Assembly: GCA_965220185.1 (NCBI GenBank)
Contig: OZ244807.1
Coordinates: forward strand, 2,542,001 to 2,606,000
From: Azotimanducus sp965220185
GTDB taxonomy: Bacteria > Pseudomonadota > Gammaproteobacteria > Pseudomonadales > Azotimanducaceae
Length of the DNA stretch: 64,000 bases
Reading direction: 5' to 3'
Shown: in pieces, positions 25,647-36,736 of the stretch
How the letters are laid out: the number at the start of each line of letters is the position of its first letter
Numbering within the stretch: the first letter of the stretch is position 1
The notes under the pieces: generated by a model
What the model was told of the DNA's origin: nothing
Databases searched by the model: none
The model's input: the letters and a program-made list of their open reading frames with translations, nothing else
Made by a program: the position numbers and the translations under genes

Positions 25647-27734
25647 ATGAACCGACACACTTCCATTCTTGGACTTCCCACGGGCTTTCTCGTCGCCTGC
25701 TTGCTGACGACGATTAGCCTCGCCGCCGACCGTGCGCCGATTGATCCAGCATCCGTTCACGGTCGCACCGCGCTCGACCTGACCGAACAGCTGGCGCGTT
25801 CGCACCTGCGCGGTATTGACCTTGATGACGAGACGTCAAGCATCTTGTTCGACCGCTACCTCGAAGCGCTCGACCCGTCGCGCGCTTTCTTTCTCGAGGC
25901 CGACATTCAAGCCTTCGAGACCTACCGGCACACGCTCGACGACTTTGTTCAGGACGAGGACACCTCGCCCGCATTCGAGATTTTCAATACCCTGATCAAC
26001 CGGCAGGCGGCGCGCTTTGAGTGGCTGATCGAGCGCATTGAATCTCGCTGGAACGAATTTGATTTCGCAACCGATGAGACGCTGCTGATCGACCGCAGCG
26101 AAGCGCCTTGGGCGGCGAGCATCGAGGCGCTCGACGCAGTGTGGGACAGGCGACTCAGGGCGACCATCATTGATGGCAAGCTTGCAGGCGAAAGCGACGA
26201 GGACATTCAAAACCGCCTACTCAAACGCTATCGCAACAGCTTGGCGAGCCTTTCGCGCTACAACGCGCAGGACGTGTTCTCGGTGTTCGTCAATGCCTAT
26301 GCGAGCTGGCTCGACCCGCACACAGCCTATCTGTCGCCGCCGGCGTTCGAGAACTTTCATATCAACATGTCGCAGTCGCTCGAAGGCATCGGCGCGGTGC
26401 TCTCCGAAGAGGAAGACCATGTGCGCATTCAGCGCGTCCTGCCGGGCAGCCCGGCCTCGAAGAGCGGCAAGCTGCTGCCGAACACGTCCATTCTCGCCGT
26501 CGGCCAAGGCGCGGACGGCGCGTTCATCGATGTGGTCGGCTGGCGCATCGACGATGTCGTCAAGCTGATTCGAGGGCCGCGCGATTCGATCGTTCGCCTC
26601 AAAGTCCGGGCGCCGCAGGTCGAAGTTCAGACCGAGCCACTCGAAGTGCTGATCGTGCGCAATCGCATTGAGCTCGAAGAGCAGGTGGCGACGGGCGAGC
26701 TGATCGAGTTCGAGCACGCTGGACGAACGCAGCGCATGGGCATCATTGAAGTGTCGTCCTTCTACGCCGACTACGAGCACAATCGCACTTCGTCCGGCGA
26801 TGTCGAGCGGCTGGTGGCCGAACTTGCCTTGAAAGGCGCCGAGGGCTTGGTGATTGACCTTCGCAATAATGGCGGCGGCCTCTTGCAGGAGGCCAATCGC
26901 CTTGCCGGCCTCTTCATTGACGAAGGGCCGATCGTGCAGGTCAAACAGCAGCGCAAGCGCCCCTACACTCATTTTGATCGTGAACGCGGAAGTATTTGGG
27001 ACGGGCCGCTCGCGGTGCTGGTGAACCGGCTCTCAGCCTCGGCATCGGAGATATTCGCAGCAGCGATTCAGGACTATGGCCGCGGCATCATCATCGGCGA
27101 GCACACCTTCGGCAAGGGCACGATTCAAGAACTCGTGCCGCTCGACCACGGCCAAATCAAGCTCACCCAAGGCAAGTTCTACCGCATTTCCGGGATGAGC
27201 ACGCAGCATGACGGGGTGACGCCCGACATCGAGTTTCCGCAGTCGTTTGATCCGGAGGAAGTGGGCGAGAGCGCACGCGAGACCGCCCTGCCAAGCGACT
27301 CAATTGACCGCGCCACCTATTCGCGCTCGCGCCAGGTCGAAGCGCTCGCGCCGATTCTGCGCGACAGCCATCAGCAGCGCAGCCAGGCAGACCCAGACTT
27401 TTTGTACATCAAGGACATGGCGTCGCTCGCGCGCGAACTCAAAGGCCGCACACACCTGAGCCTCAACCTTGAGACGCGGCGCAGCGAGAAGGAGGCTATT
27501 GACGCACGCAGACTTGAAATCGAGAATCGACTGCGAATCGCGAAGGAGGAAGCGCCGCTTGCGAACCTTGATGAGTTGTACGACACCTCGCACGGGTTTG
27601 AGAAAACTGAGGAAGATGTTCCCGAAGAAGATGAGGAAGAAGACCCTTTCGTCGTTGAGGCCATGCGCGTGCTCGCCGATTTCGCCGCGCTTTCCATGAA
27701 ACTTTTAGCGGCGACTGAAAAGGGCGCTCGCTAG
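25647..27734 (+). CDS. prc: Tail-specific (C-terminal processing) periplasmic protease
   Basis: 695 residues from ATG 25647; the longer upstream reading is antisense to the preceding gene. Signal peptide LGLPTGFLVACLLTTISLAA, then an N-terminal domain with ALDPSRAFFLEADI, a PDZ domain (SLEGIGAVLSEEEDHVRI, VLPGSPASKSG), and the S41 protease core. Catalytic Ser lies in NRLSASASEIFAAA (about 463) and Lys in HTFGKGTIQ (about 488), the same spacing as in E. coli Prc. The C-terminal DUF3340 domain ends in an acidic tail. It degrades or trims periplasmic proteins and affects peptidoglycan hydrolases. Confidence 0.95.
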   Translation: MNRHTSILGLPTGFLVACLLTTISLAADRAPIDPASVHGRTALDLTEQLARSHLRGIDLDDETSSILFDRYLEALDPSRAFFLEADIQAFETYRHTLDDFVQDEDTSPAFEIFNTLINRQAARFEWLIERIESRWNEFDFATDETLLIDRSEAPWAASIEALDAVWDRRLRATIIDGKLAGESDEDIQNRLLKRYRNSLASLSRYNAQDVFSVFVNAYASWLDPHTAYLSPPAFENFHINMSQSLEGIGAVLSEEEDHVRIQRVLPGSPASKSGKLLPNTSILAVGQGADGAFIDVVGWRIDDVVKLIRGPRDSIVRLKVRAPQVEVQTEPLEVLIVRNRIELEEQVATGELIEFEHAGRTQRMGIIEVSSFYADYEHNRTSSGDVERLVAELALKGAEGLVIDLRNNGGGLLQEANRLAGLFIDEGPIVQVKQQRKRPYTHFDRERGSIWDGPLAVLVNRLSASASEIFAAAIQDYGRGIIIGEHTFGKGTIQELVPLDHGQIKLTQGKFYRISGMSTQHDGVTPDIEFPQSFDPEEVGESARETALPSDSIDRATYSRSRQVEALAPILRDSHQQRSQADPDFLYIKDMASLARELKGRTHLSLNLETRRSEKEAIDARRLEIENRLRIAKEEAPLANLDELYDTSHGFEKTEEDVPEEDEEEDPFVVEAMRVLADFAALSMKLLAATEKGAR

Positions 27735-27966
27735 GGAAGGTGGCTGGCAACGAGGGACTGCGCCCACGAAGTCGGTGGCGGTCTGCGGTCCTCGGCGAAT
27801 AGCTGCCCAAGCGCGTGATGTGGCCGCAGTCAAATCCCACGCAAATCCTTGGCCTATCCCGTAACCGCCTGTGAACACTTGAATTTATGTTCGCTAAGCG
27901 CAAGAATGCCCGCCATAACAGCGGTAAAATCAAATCTCAGTCAAATCTTGTAAAGATCGCTTGGAC

Positions 27967-29418
27967 ATGTCGGACTCTCGTACAATTGCGCTCATTGAAG
28001 ACCTGCGCGCCTTGTCAGCGGAGACCGCTTGGGCTGAGTTCAAGCAGGACAACACCGACCCGGAACGCATTGGAAGGCTGATTTCCGCGCTCGCAAACGC
28101 CGCCCGCATCGCCGACCAAGAGACCGGCTACATCGTCTGGGGAATACGCAACAGCGATCACGCGATCACCGGCACGGCGTTTGAACCCGCCTCCACCAAG
28201 CGGCAGCGGCAACCACTGGAACACTGGTTGACTCAGCACCTGCGACCTGACCTCGCATTCTCGTTTGAGGCTGTGAAGCATCCTGAAGGTCGCTTAGTGC
28301 TACTGTCTATTCCGTCGGCAACCACCGCCCCCGTCGAGTTCAACCGCACGGCGTTCGTGCGCGTCGGCGAGGCAACGCCTCGACTCGCCGACCACCCAGA
28401 CCGTCAGCGAGCCTTGTGGGACAAACTGCGCCCGTATGTCTGGGAAGCTGGCATCGCGCAAGGCTTTCTGGAAGGCAAGCGCGTGCTCGACCTCATCGAC
28501 TGCGATGCATACTACGACGGCCTTGGCAAGCCAATGCCGACAAACGAAGGGAGCATCCTAGAGGACTTGGCACAAGAGCGCCTTATTTCAGCCGATGTCG
28601 GTGGTCGATGGAACATCCTGAACCTTGGCGCCATCCTGTTCGCCAAAGACATGCGCACGATCAATGAGCGACTCGCGCGCAAGGCAGTGCGATTCGTGAT
28701 GTATGACGGTGCTGGCCGCGACGCTCAGGTTCTGCGGCGGACGGATTTCTCGCATGGCTACGCAGTGGGATTCGTGGCGATGAACAACTACATCAATGCC
28801 ATCGTACCGTCGCCGGAGCAAGGCGGCATCGTTCGCAGTGCGGAACCTTTGCTCCCCGCCGTGGCCATACGCGAAGTCATAGCCAATTCCCTGATCCATC
28901 AGGACATGACCATCACGGGGGCCGGCCCAACGGTGGAACTGTTCCGAAACCGCTTGGAAATCACCAACCCGGGCAAGCCTTTGGTGGAGCCAGACCGATT
29001 CATAGATTCTCCGCCCCGATCGCGCAACGAGGCGCTCGCCTCGCTGATGCGACGCCTAGGACTGTGCGAGGAACAGGGAACCGGCATCGACAAGGTCGTT
29101 GCAGCGGCTGGCACGGCCCAACTTCCGCCGCCCGAATTTCGGGCAGAGGCAGCGGCCACCCGTGTCTCTCTTTTCGCTGCTCGCCCCTTCGCGCGCACGA
29201 CCATGCAGGAGCGCCTGCGCGCCTGCTACCAGCACGCCGTATTGCTGCACCTGAACGGCAACCAAATGCGAAACCGGGAACTGCGCGAGCGGTTTGGCAT
29301 CAAGAGCTCCAATGCAGCTCAAGTATCTGACGTGATTCGTCAAGCGTTGAACAAAGGCCTGATCCGCATCGCAGATCCAGCGCGCCCCAAGTCAGGCTAT
29401 GTGCCGTTCTGGGCCTGA
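27967..29418 (+). CDS. AlbA_2 (Schlafen-like) domain, RecG-like ATP-binding regulator
   Basis: 483 residues from ATG 27967 (a TTG two codons earlier is also possible). AlbA_2 domain near the start: WAEFKQDNTDPERIGRLISA, GYIVWGIRN, LVLLSIPSA and FVRVGEATPRL. The middle has an HATPase_c_4 region (IREVIANSLIHQDMTI, EITNPGKPLV, GLCEEQGTGIDKVV), and a winged helix closes the protein (RNRELRERFGIKSSNAAQV). Such proteins are common in accessory DNA and are annotated as DNA-binding or transcriptional regulators; some are phage-defence components. It stands alone between prc and thrS. Nothing notable was seen in the 232-base gap before it. Confidence 0.85.
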   Translation: MSDSRTIALIEDLRALSAETAWAEFKQDNTDPERIGRLISALANAARIADQETGYIVWGIRNSDHAITGTAFEPASTKRQRQPLEHWLTQHLRPDLAFSFEAVKHPEGRLVLLSIPSATTAPVEFNRTAFVRVGEATPRLADHPDRQRALWDKLRPYVWEAGIAQGFLEGKRVLDLIDCDAYYDGLGKPMPTNEGSILEDLAQERLISADVGGRWNILNLGAILFAKDMRTINERLARKAVRFVMYDGAGRDAQVLRRTDFSHGYAVGFVAMNNYINAIVPSPEQGGIVRSAEPLLPAVAIREVIANSLIHQDMTITGAGPTVELFRNRLEITNPGKPLVEPDRFIDSPPRSRNEALASLMRRLGLCEEQGTGIDKVVAAAGTAQLPPPEFRAEAAATRVSLFAARPFARTTMQERLRACYQHAVLLHLNGNQMRNRELRERFGIKSSNAAQVSDVIRQALNKGLIRIADPARPKSGYVPFWA

Positions 29419-29723
29419 AGGGTCTTCATAGCGAACCCATTGACTGTATATGCGCGCCGTGGCACGAGCTCGTACCACGCTGGGGAGCGAGGTAGCAGAT
29501 CAACATTTGAGCAGGATTTGTCTGGGGTGGCCGATTTCACTGATTCGCATTGAAGGGTCGCGTCCTAACTAACTGTATTCTTTTGATTTAATGTTCCTGA
29601 CAAGGATTTGACCATGTTTTGATCCAGGATTGGTCGCGCTTGCCGCACAGTGGAACTTCGTGCGGATCACGCCTCGCTGTGCATCAGGACCCTGAACTGG
29701 GAGTTCGGCAGCGGCGCGGGCTG
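29419..29723. other. Intergenic region between convergent genes
   Basis: 305 bases without a convincing gene. The only structure seen is an inverted repeat GTGGCACGAG-CTCGTACCAC (29459-29478, one mismatch). infC, which follows thrS in many bacteria, is not here. Confidence 0.6.
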
Positions 29724-31547
29724 CTAAACCTCAAACGCGAGTGCTCGACTGCGAATCGTCTTCAGCAGCGCCGCCTCAAACGCCTCGATGCTCATCTTGT
29801 GCTGCTTCGGCTCGCCGTAGCGGCGCAGCATGACTTCGCCAGTCGCCTGCTCGCGTTCGCCGACAACCAGCACGTTCGGCACCTTGCGCACCGTCGCTTC
29901 GCGTACCTTCTTGGAGACAGACTCAGTTGACGGCGCGAGTTCGGCGCGCACGAACGAAGCGCGCAGTCGCTCAACAATGCCTTCGGCGTATTCATCGAAC
30001 TGATCGGACACCGTCAGCACTTCGACTTGCACAGGCGCGAGCCACGTCGGGAAGGCCCCGCCGAAGTGCTCAATCAGGAACGCGATCATGCGCTCGTGCG
30101 TACTGAACGGCGCGCGGTGGATGCAGTAGGGCATGTGTTCCTTGCCATCGTTGCCGATGTACGTCAAGCCAAAGCGTTCAGGCTGCGCGAAATCAAGCTG
30201 CACCGTGCTCACCGATTCTTCTCGCCCGGTCACGGTGACAAACTGAATATCCACCTTAGGGCCGTAGAACGCCGCTTCGCCGATGCCGACTTCATAGTCG
30301 AGTTGCATCTCGTCGAGAATCTCCCTCACAAGCGCTTCGGTCTGCGCCCAGGCTTCGGGGTTGTGCACGTACTTGTCGGCGCGTTTGGCATCGTCCGGGT
30401 CCATGAGCGACAGCCGCACGCGATATTGGTCGAGCCCGAGAATCGCGTAGGCGCGCTCGTGCAGCGCCATCACCGACTTGAATTCGGCCTTCACCTGCTC
30501 TGGCGTGCAATAGATGTGCGCATCGTTCATGCACATGCCGCGAACACGCAGAAGGCCGCTCACTGCGCCCGATTCTTCCATGCGGTATACCTGTCCATAC
30601 TCGGCGAGCCTGAGCGGTAGGTCGCGGTAGCTGCGCGGTTCGGAGGCGAAGATGCGATGATGATGCGGGCAGTTCATGGGTTTCAGGACGTAGGATTCTT
30701 TGACCGCCGAATCTTCTGCCCCGTCATCACCGGCCTCGGCGACATTCATAAACGGATACATGTCATCGGCGTAGTAGGGCAAGTGCCCTGAGGTGTAGTA
30801 GAGGTCGGCCTTGGCGAGGTGCGGCGTTGACACGCGCTGATAGCCGGCCTGAAACTCAAGTTCGCAGGCGAGCTTCTCAAGCTCGTCCCTGATCACCGTG
30901 CCTTTCGGCAACCATAGCGGCAAGCCCTTCCCCACTTGCGGGTCGATGCGAAACAGCCCAAGCTCGGCACCGAGCTTCTTGTGGTCGCGCTGCTGCGCAA
31001 GCTCGAATTTCTCAACCGCATCGTCAAGGTCGGCTTTGTTCTCGAACGCCCACGCATAGATGCGCGTCATCATCACGCGATCTGAATCGCCGCGCCAGTA
31101 GGCACCGGCAACGCTGCGCAGCTTGAAGCAGTCGCGCGCAATCTCGCGCGTGTTTTCAACGTGCGGCCCCTCGCACATGTCGAGGAACGGCCCGTTGCGG
31201 TAGAAGGTCAAGCTTGAAATGCCATCGCGCTGCAATAGCTCCTCCGCATACTCGCGCTTGTGCGGCTCGTTCATCTCGTTCAGGCGTTCGAGTGCGGCCT
31301 CTCTGTGGAGCTCTTCGCAATAGAAATTCTGCCGACTCTTCAAAATGCGCTTCATGCGCCGCTCAAGTTCGGGGAAGTCTTCCTCGGTGATAGGCTCGCT
31401 CAAGATGAAGTCGTAGTAGAAGCCGTCGTCAATAGGCGGCCCGAACCCAAGCGTTGATCCTGGCCGATAATCGAGCACGGCCTGCGCGAGCACGTGCGCC
31501 AGGCTGTGCCGTACGCGATAGAGCTGACTGCGTTCACTGATCGACAC
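29724..31547 (-). CDS. thrS: Threonyl-tRNA synthetase lacking the TGS domain
   Basis: 607 residues from a GTG that directly follows the acnA stop (TAAGTG). It begins at the editing domain (VRHSLAHVLAQAVLDY, GPPIDDGFYYDF), so the N-terminal TGS domain of about 60 residues present in E. coli ThrRS is missing. The catalytic class II core is complete: LKPMNCPHHHRIF (zinc Cys), LPLRLAEYGQVYRMEESGAV (motif 2), AHIYC, and the C-terminal anticodon-binding domain (FPTWLAPVQVEV). The PHHHRIF wording differs from the enterobacterial type (PGHVQIF), pointing to a different ThrRS lineage. It charges tRNA(Thr) in the cytoplasm. Confidence 0.95.
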   Translation of the reverse strand: MSISERSQLYRVRHSLAHVLAQAVLDYRPGSTLGFGPPIDDGFYYDFILSEPITEEDFPELERRMKRILKSRQNFYCEELHREAALERLNEMNEPHKREYAEELLQRDGISSLTFYRNGPFLDMCEGPHVENTREIARDCFKLRSVAGAYWRGDSDRVMMTRIYAWAFENKADLDDAVEKFELAQQRDHKKLGAELGLFRIDPQVGKGLPLWLPKGTVIRDELEKLACELEFQAGYQRVSTPHLAKADLYYTSGHLPYYADDMYPFMNVAEAGDDGAEDSAVKESYVLKPMNCPHHHRIFASEPRSYRDLPLRLAEYGQVYRMEESGAVSGLLRVRGMCMNDAHIYCTPEQVKAEFKSVMALHERAYAILGLDQYRVRLSLMDPDDAKRADKYVHNPEAWAQTEALVREILDEMQLDYEVGIGEAAFYGPKVDIQFVTVTGREESVSTVQLDFAQPERFGLTYIGNDGKEHMPYCIHRAPFSTHERMIAFLIEHFGGAFPTWLAPVQVEVLTVSDQFDEYAEGIVERLRASFVRAELAPSTESVSKKVREATVRKVPNVLVVGEREQATGEVMLRRYGEPKQHKMSIEAFEAALLKTIRSRALAFEV

Positions 31548-34232
<2,685 letters not shown>

Positions 34233-34444
34233 ACTGGTCTTCGTGGTTTCTTTTGTGGAAACCGTATATTGTACTGGTGTCGGGCTAGGAGCCTGCGCCG
34301 TAGGAATTCAGGGCTGCAAAAGCGCAGCGACCAAACGCTTCAAGTCCCGGCGGCACGTTCTGCGGCAGGGCTTCACAGCGAAGCAACACAACAGCGCCGA
34401 TACGTCATAAGATAGCTGTTTCAACCAAACCTATAGGAATAGAT

Positions 34445-35302
34445 ATGGTCGCGACGCTGGGGCCGTTTCGCGCCATCGCGCCACTCGCTCAGGAACACAT
34501 CCGCACACTCGGCCTCGCAGCGGAGGCAACAGTTTGGGACATCATGCGCCGGGAAGCCGAGCAAGCCGCCAACGCTGAGCCGCTGCTCGCGAACTACTTG
34601 AACGCCGCCGTGCTCAATCACGACCGCTTTGAAGTCGCGCTGTCGTTCAAGCTCGCGGGGAAGCTCGAAAGCGCGCTGCTACCGATGACGATAATTCGCA
34701 GCGTCATCGAGGAAGCGCTTGCCGCCGATGCGCGCATTGCCACCGCGGCGTGCTACGACCTCGCCGCCGTCTATTCGAGAGACCCTGCATGCGACGATAT
34801 CACCTCCGCCTTCCTCTGCCTAAAAGGGTTCCACGCGCTTGAAGCGCAGCGCATCGCGCACTGGCTGTGGCAGAGCGGTCGTCGTCCGCTCGCCAAGCTA
34901 TTTCAGAATCAAATCAGTGAGCGACTCGGTGTTGACATGCACCCAGCCGCACGCCTTGGGCGCGGAATCATGCTCGACCATGCAACTGGGATTGTCGTCG
35001 GCGAAACCGCAGTCATCGAGGATGACGTGTCCATGCTGCACTCGGTCACACTCGGTGGCACCGGTAACGAGAGCGGCGACCGGCACCCGAAGATTCGGCG
35101 CGGCGTGCTGCTCTCCGCTGGCTGCAAGATCATCGGCAATATCGAAGTCGGCGAAGGCGCCAAGGTCGGCGCTGGCAGCGTTGTGCTCGCCGATGTGCCG
35201 CCGCACGTCACGGTCGCTGGCGTACCCGCGAAGATTGTCGGCAAACCGAGGGAGCCGGAACCCGCCCTGTCAATGGATCACAGCATTGACAAGGCCGAAT
35301 GA
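34445..35302 (+). CDS. cysE: Serine O-acetyltransferase
   Basis: 285 residues. It acetylates L-serine with acetyl-CoA, the first committed step of cysteine synthesis. N-terminal SATase helical domain (WDIMRREAEQAANAEPLLAN) and a left-handed beta-helix of hexapeptides (GVDMHPAARLGRGIMLDHAT, then IVVGETAVIEDDVSMLHSVT). Conserved catalytic Asp-His: LDHATGIVVGE; acetyl-CoA site GGTGNESGDRHPKI. The C-terminal tail is long enough to bind CysK, though it does not end in the usual Ile. Confidence 0.95.
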   Translation: MVATLGPFRAIAPLAQEHIRTLGLAAEATVWDIMRREAEQAANAEPLLANYLNAAVLNHDRFEVALSFKLAGKLESALLPMTIIRSVIEEALAADARIATAACYDLAAVYSRDPACDDITSAFLCLKGFHALEAQRIAHWLWQSGRRPLAKLFQNQISERLGVDMHPAARLGRGIMLDHATGIVVGETAVIEDDVSMLHSVTLGGTGNESGDRHPKIRRGVLLSAGCKIIGNIEVGEGAKVGAGSVVLADVPPHVTVAGVPAKIVGKPREPEPALSMDHSIDKAE

Positions 35303-35428
35303 ATAGGTAGAAAACACCGAATAATAGCGAATCTCACCTGAAATTACTGATCGTGCCTCTGCTCGTTTCGGAGGCGCATTCGTAACCAACTGAGAAATAA
35401 CACTTTCATTGTCTTGACACACATTGGC

Positions 35429-35668
35429 ATGAAATTTGCCCTTCTGTTGTCAATGTTCGCTCGGAATCGTCTCAACATGTACGAAAGATCTGCGCTCATT
35501 CGCATCTTCTGGTTTGGCATGGTGGTGTTGAGCCTTGTGGCGGGGCTCGTCGGCGTCATCCTGCCGCTTCTCCCCGGCATTCCTTTTCTCATCCTCGCCG
35601 CCGTCTGCATGACGCAGGCGTTCAAGCGCGACCGGATGTGTGAACGATTAGGAAGGGGAATCACATAG
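35429..35668 (+). CDS. Short DUF454 (YbaN-like) membrane protein, possibly truncated
   Basis: 79 residues if started at ATG 35429; other in-frame starts are 35414 (TTG), 35453 and 35477. One or two membrane segments: IFWFGMVVLSLVAGLVGVIL, then PLLPGIPFLILAAVCMTQAF. The GLVGVILPLLPGIPFLILAA stretch matches the YbaN/DUF454 signature. E. coli YbaN is about 125 residues, and the second half is missing here, so this may be a truncated copy. Function unknown. Confidence 0.6.
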   Translation: MKFALLLSMFARNRLNMYERSALIRIFWFGMVVLSLVAGLVGVILPLLPGIPFLILAAVCMTQAFKRDRMCERLGRGIT

Positions 35669-35810
35669 GAAAGCTGACAGGCCTCACGATCGATGATCAG
35701 CGCCTACAAATTCTCTTGAGTGTTCAGCGGAAGCTCGGCTGAAGCATCGAGACAGCCGTCAGGCTGGCCCGGCGCAGGGGCGTTGTCAAGGCGAGCCGCG
35801 CGACAAGGTA

Positions 35811-35837
35811 AGCGCCCTCGTTCCTGGCAAGGGCGCT
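35811..35837 (-). terminator. Hairpin after the secreted-protein gene
   Basis: AGCGCCCT - 11 bases - AGGGCGCT, beginning 8 bases beyond the stop codon of the gene on the minus strand. No T run follows on that strand, so termination is only likely, not sure. The remaining 35669-35845 bases show nothing else. Confidence 0.45.
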
Positions 35838-35845
35838 GCGGCCGG

Positions 35846-36460
35846 CTACTGGATGCCGCCGATTTTCTCGCCCCCCTCGTTGACGCGCGCGCAGCCCTTG
35901 CCGCCCATGAACAGGAAGTAGGCCGATCCTGAGCTGGTCGCGTTGGCTACGGAGGTCAATTCTAAGGTCACCACCACGAGCTCGCCGGGCCCCTGCTGGC
36001 TATTGTTGCGACTGCGGTTGCTCCAGATGTGGGCGCCGGCTACGGGGCGCACCTCGTAGATGTTCTCCCCAATAAGCGGGGCGGCTATGCCCCATCTCGT
36101 GGGGGGTACTCGCTGCCATGCACCCCTGTTGCTATTCTCATTTCGCCACTCCCAGTCTTGGAATGCGCCAGCCGCCCGGTACTCACTCCCAATCTCAGCA
36201 AAAACAACGCTCGGGAAGTCATTTCGAGTGCGGGTTTGGCCGTCGGTGCTCGATAGGGTGAGCGCGAAGCGGCCCGGCCTGGCGTGGTCGCCACAGCCAT
36301 CTACGACTGCGGAAACCCTTTTGAGTGTCATGGCGCAAGTCGCCCGGGTGCAGGTGGTTTGCGCCTGCGCTGCCCCTGCAAGCAGCAGGAAGCAGAGCAT
36401 CGCGGCCGCGAGGGCCGTCAGTCTAGCGCGGGGGGGGGGGGGGGGGGGGGGGGTAATCAT
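35846..36460 (-). CDS. Secreted protein with a homopolymer at its start, possibly phase-variable
   Basis: 204 residues from ATG 36460. The first codons are ATG ATT ACC, then a C tract giving seven prolines, then a typical signal peptide (RARLTALAAAMLCFLLLAGA, then AQAQ). The mature protein of about 170 residues has four or five Cys (CTRATC, DGCGDH, GKGCAR) and no family I recognise. An earlier in-frame start (36547) would place the tract about 30 residues in. Because 24 C residues lie before the signal peptide, gain or loss of a base would shift the frame and switch the protein off. It precedes the hairpin array and the large autotransporter. Confidence 0.65.
   Translation of the reverse strand: MITPPPPPPPRARLTALAAAMLCFLLLAGAAQAQTTCTRATCAMTLKRVSAVVDGCGDHARPGRFALTLSSTDGQTRTRNDFPSVVFAEIGSEYRAAGAFQDWEWRNENSNRGAWQRVPPTRWGIAAPLIGENIYEVRPVAGAHIWSNRSRNNSQQGPGELVVVTLELTSVANATSSGSAYFLFMGGKGCARVNEGGEKIGGIQ
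36430..36453. repeat. 24-base poly-G (poly-C on the coding strand) tract
   Basis: An unbroken run of 24 G on the plus strand sits within the 10 first codons of the secreted-protein gene. Tracts like this mutate by slipped-strand pairing and cause phase variation in many surface genes. The true length may vary between cells and is also easily misread by sequencing. Confidence 0.9.
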
Positions 36461-36567
36461 AGCTATGCATTGTTGACCTAGGATGTGGATGCATTGTTGA
36501 GGACAATAATACAGCTTGAGCGACATGTCAACCGGTTGCACCGCCAAAAATGACGGGATTTATAAAA

Positions 36568-36644
36568 GGAAGGCTCTGAATATCAGAGCTTTCCGTGCGG
36601 CACATGGATGTGCCGCCGACTTCAGTGCCGCAAGGCATTGAAGT
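36568..36644. repeat. Hairpin array, copy 1 (three hairpins)
   Basis: Three successive hairpins: GGAAGGCTCTGA/TCAGAGCTTTCC (36568-36579, 36583-36594, one G-T pair); GCGGCACAT-GG-ATGTGCCGC (36597-36616); ACTTCAGTGCC-gcaa-GGCATTGAAGT (36619-36644, one G-T pair). Copy 2 at 43646-43783 repeats the same order. The third hairpin differs between copies by base changes on both arms that keep pairing. It lies 93 bases beyond the stop of the autotransporter gene and could serve as its terminator. Confidence 0.8.
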
Positions 36645-36736
36645 AGCGAGCAAAGCTTCAGCCGCTGTTGGCGACCAATCCGGCAGCCGCAGGGAAACGC
36701 GTCCGGCCCGCCCCGACCGCGCGCCAGCGACCATGC

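Noticed and set aside
29419..29723. Search for infC or a tRNA gene downstream of thrS
   Set aside because: No IF3-like reading or cloverleaf was found; the region looks noncoding.
35344..35664. Minus-strand frame opposite the DUF454 protein
   Set aside because: The plus-strand reading has membrane segments and the YbaN signature; the opposite strand gives an Arg/Met-rich shadow.
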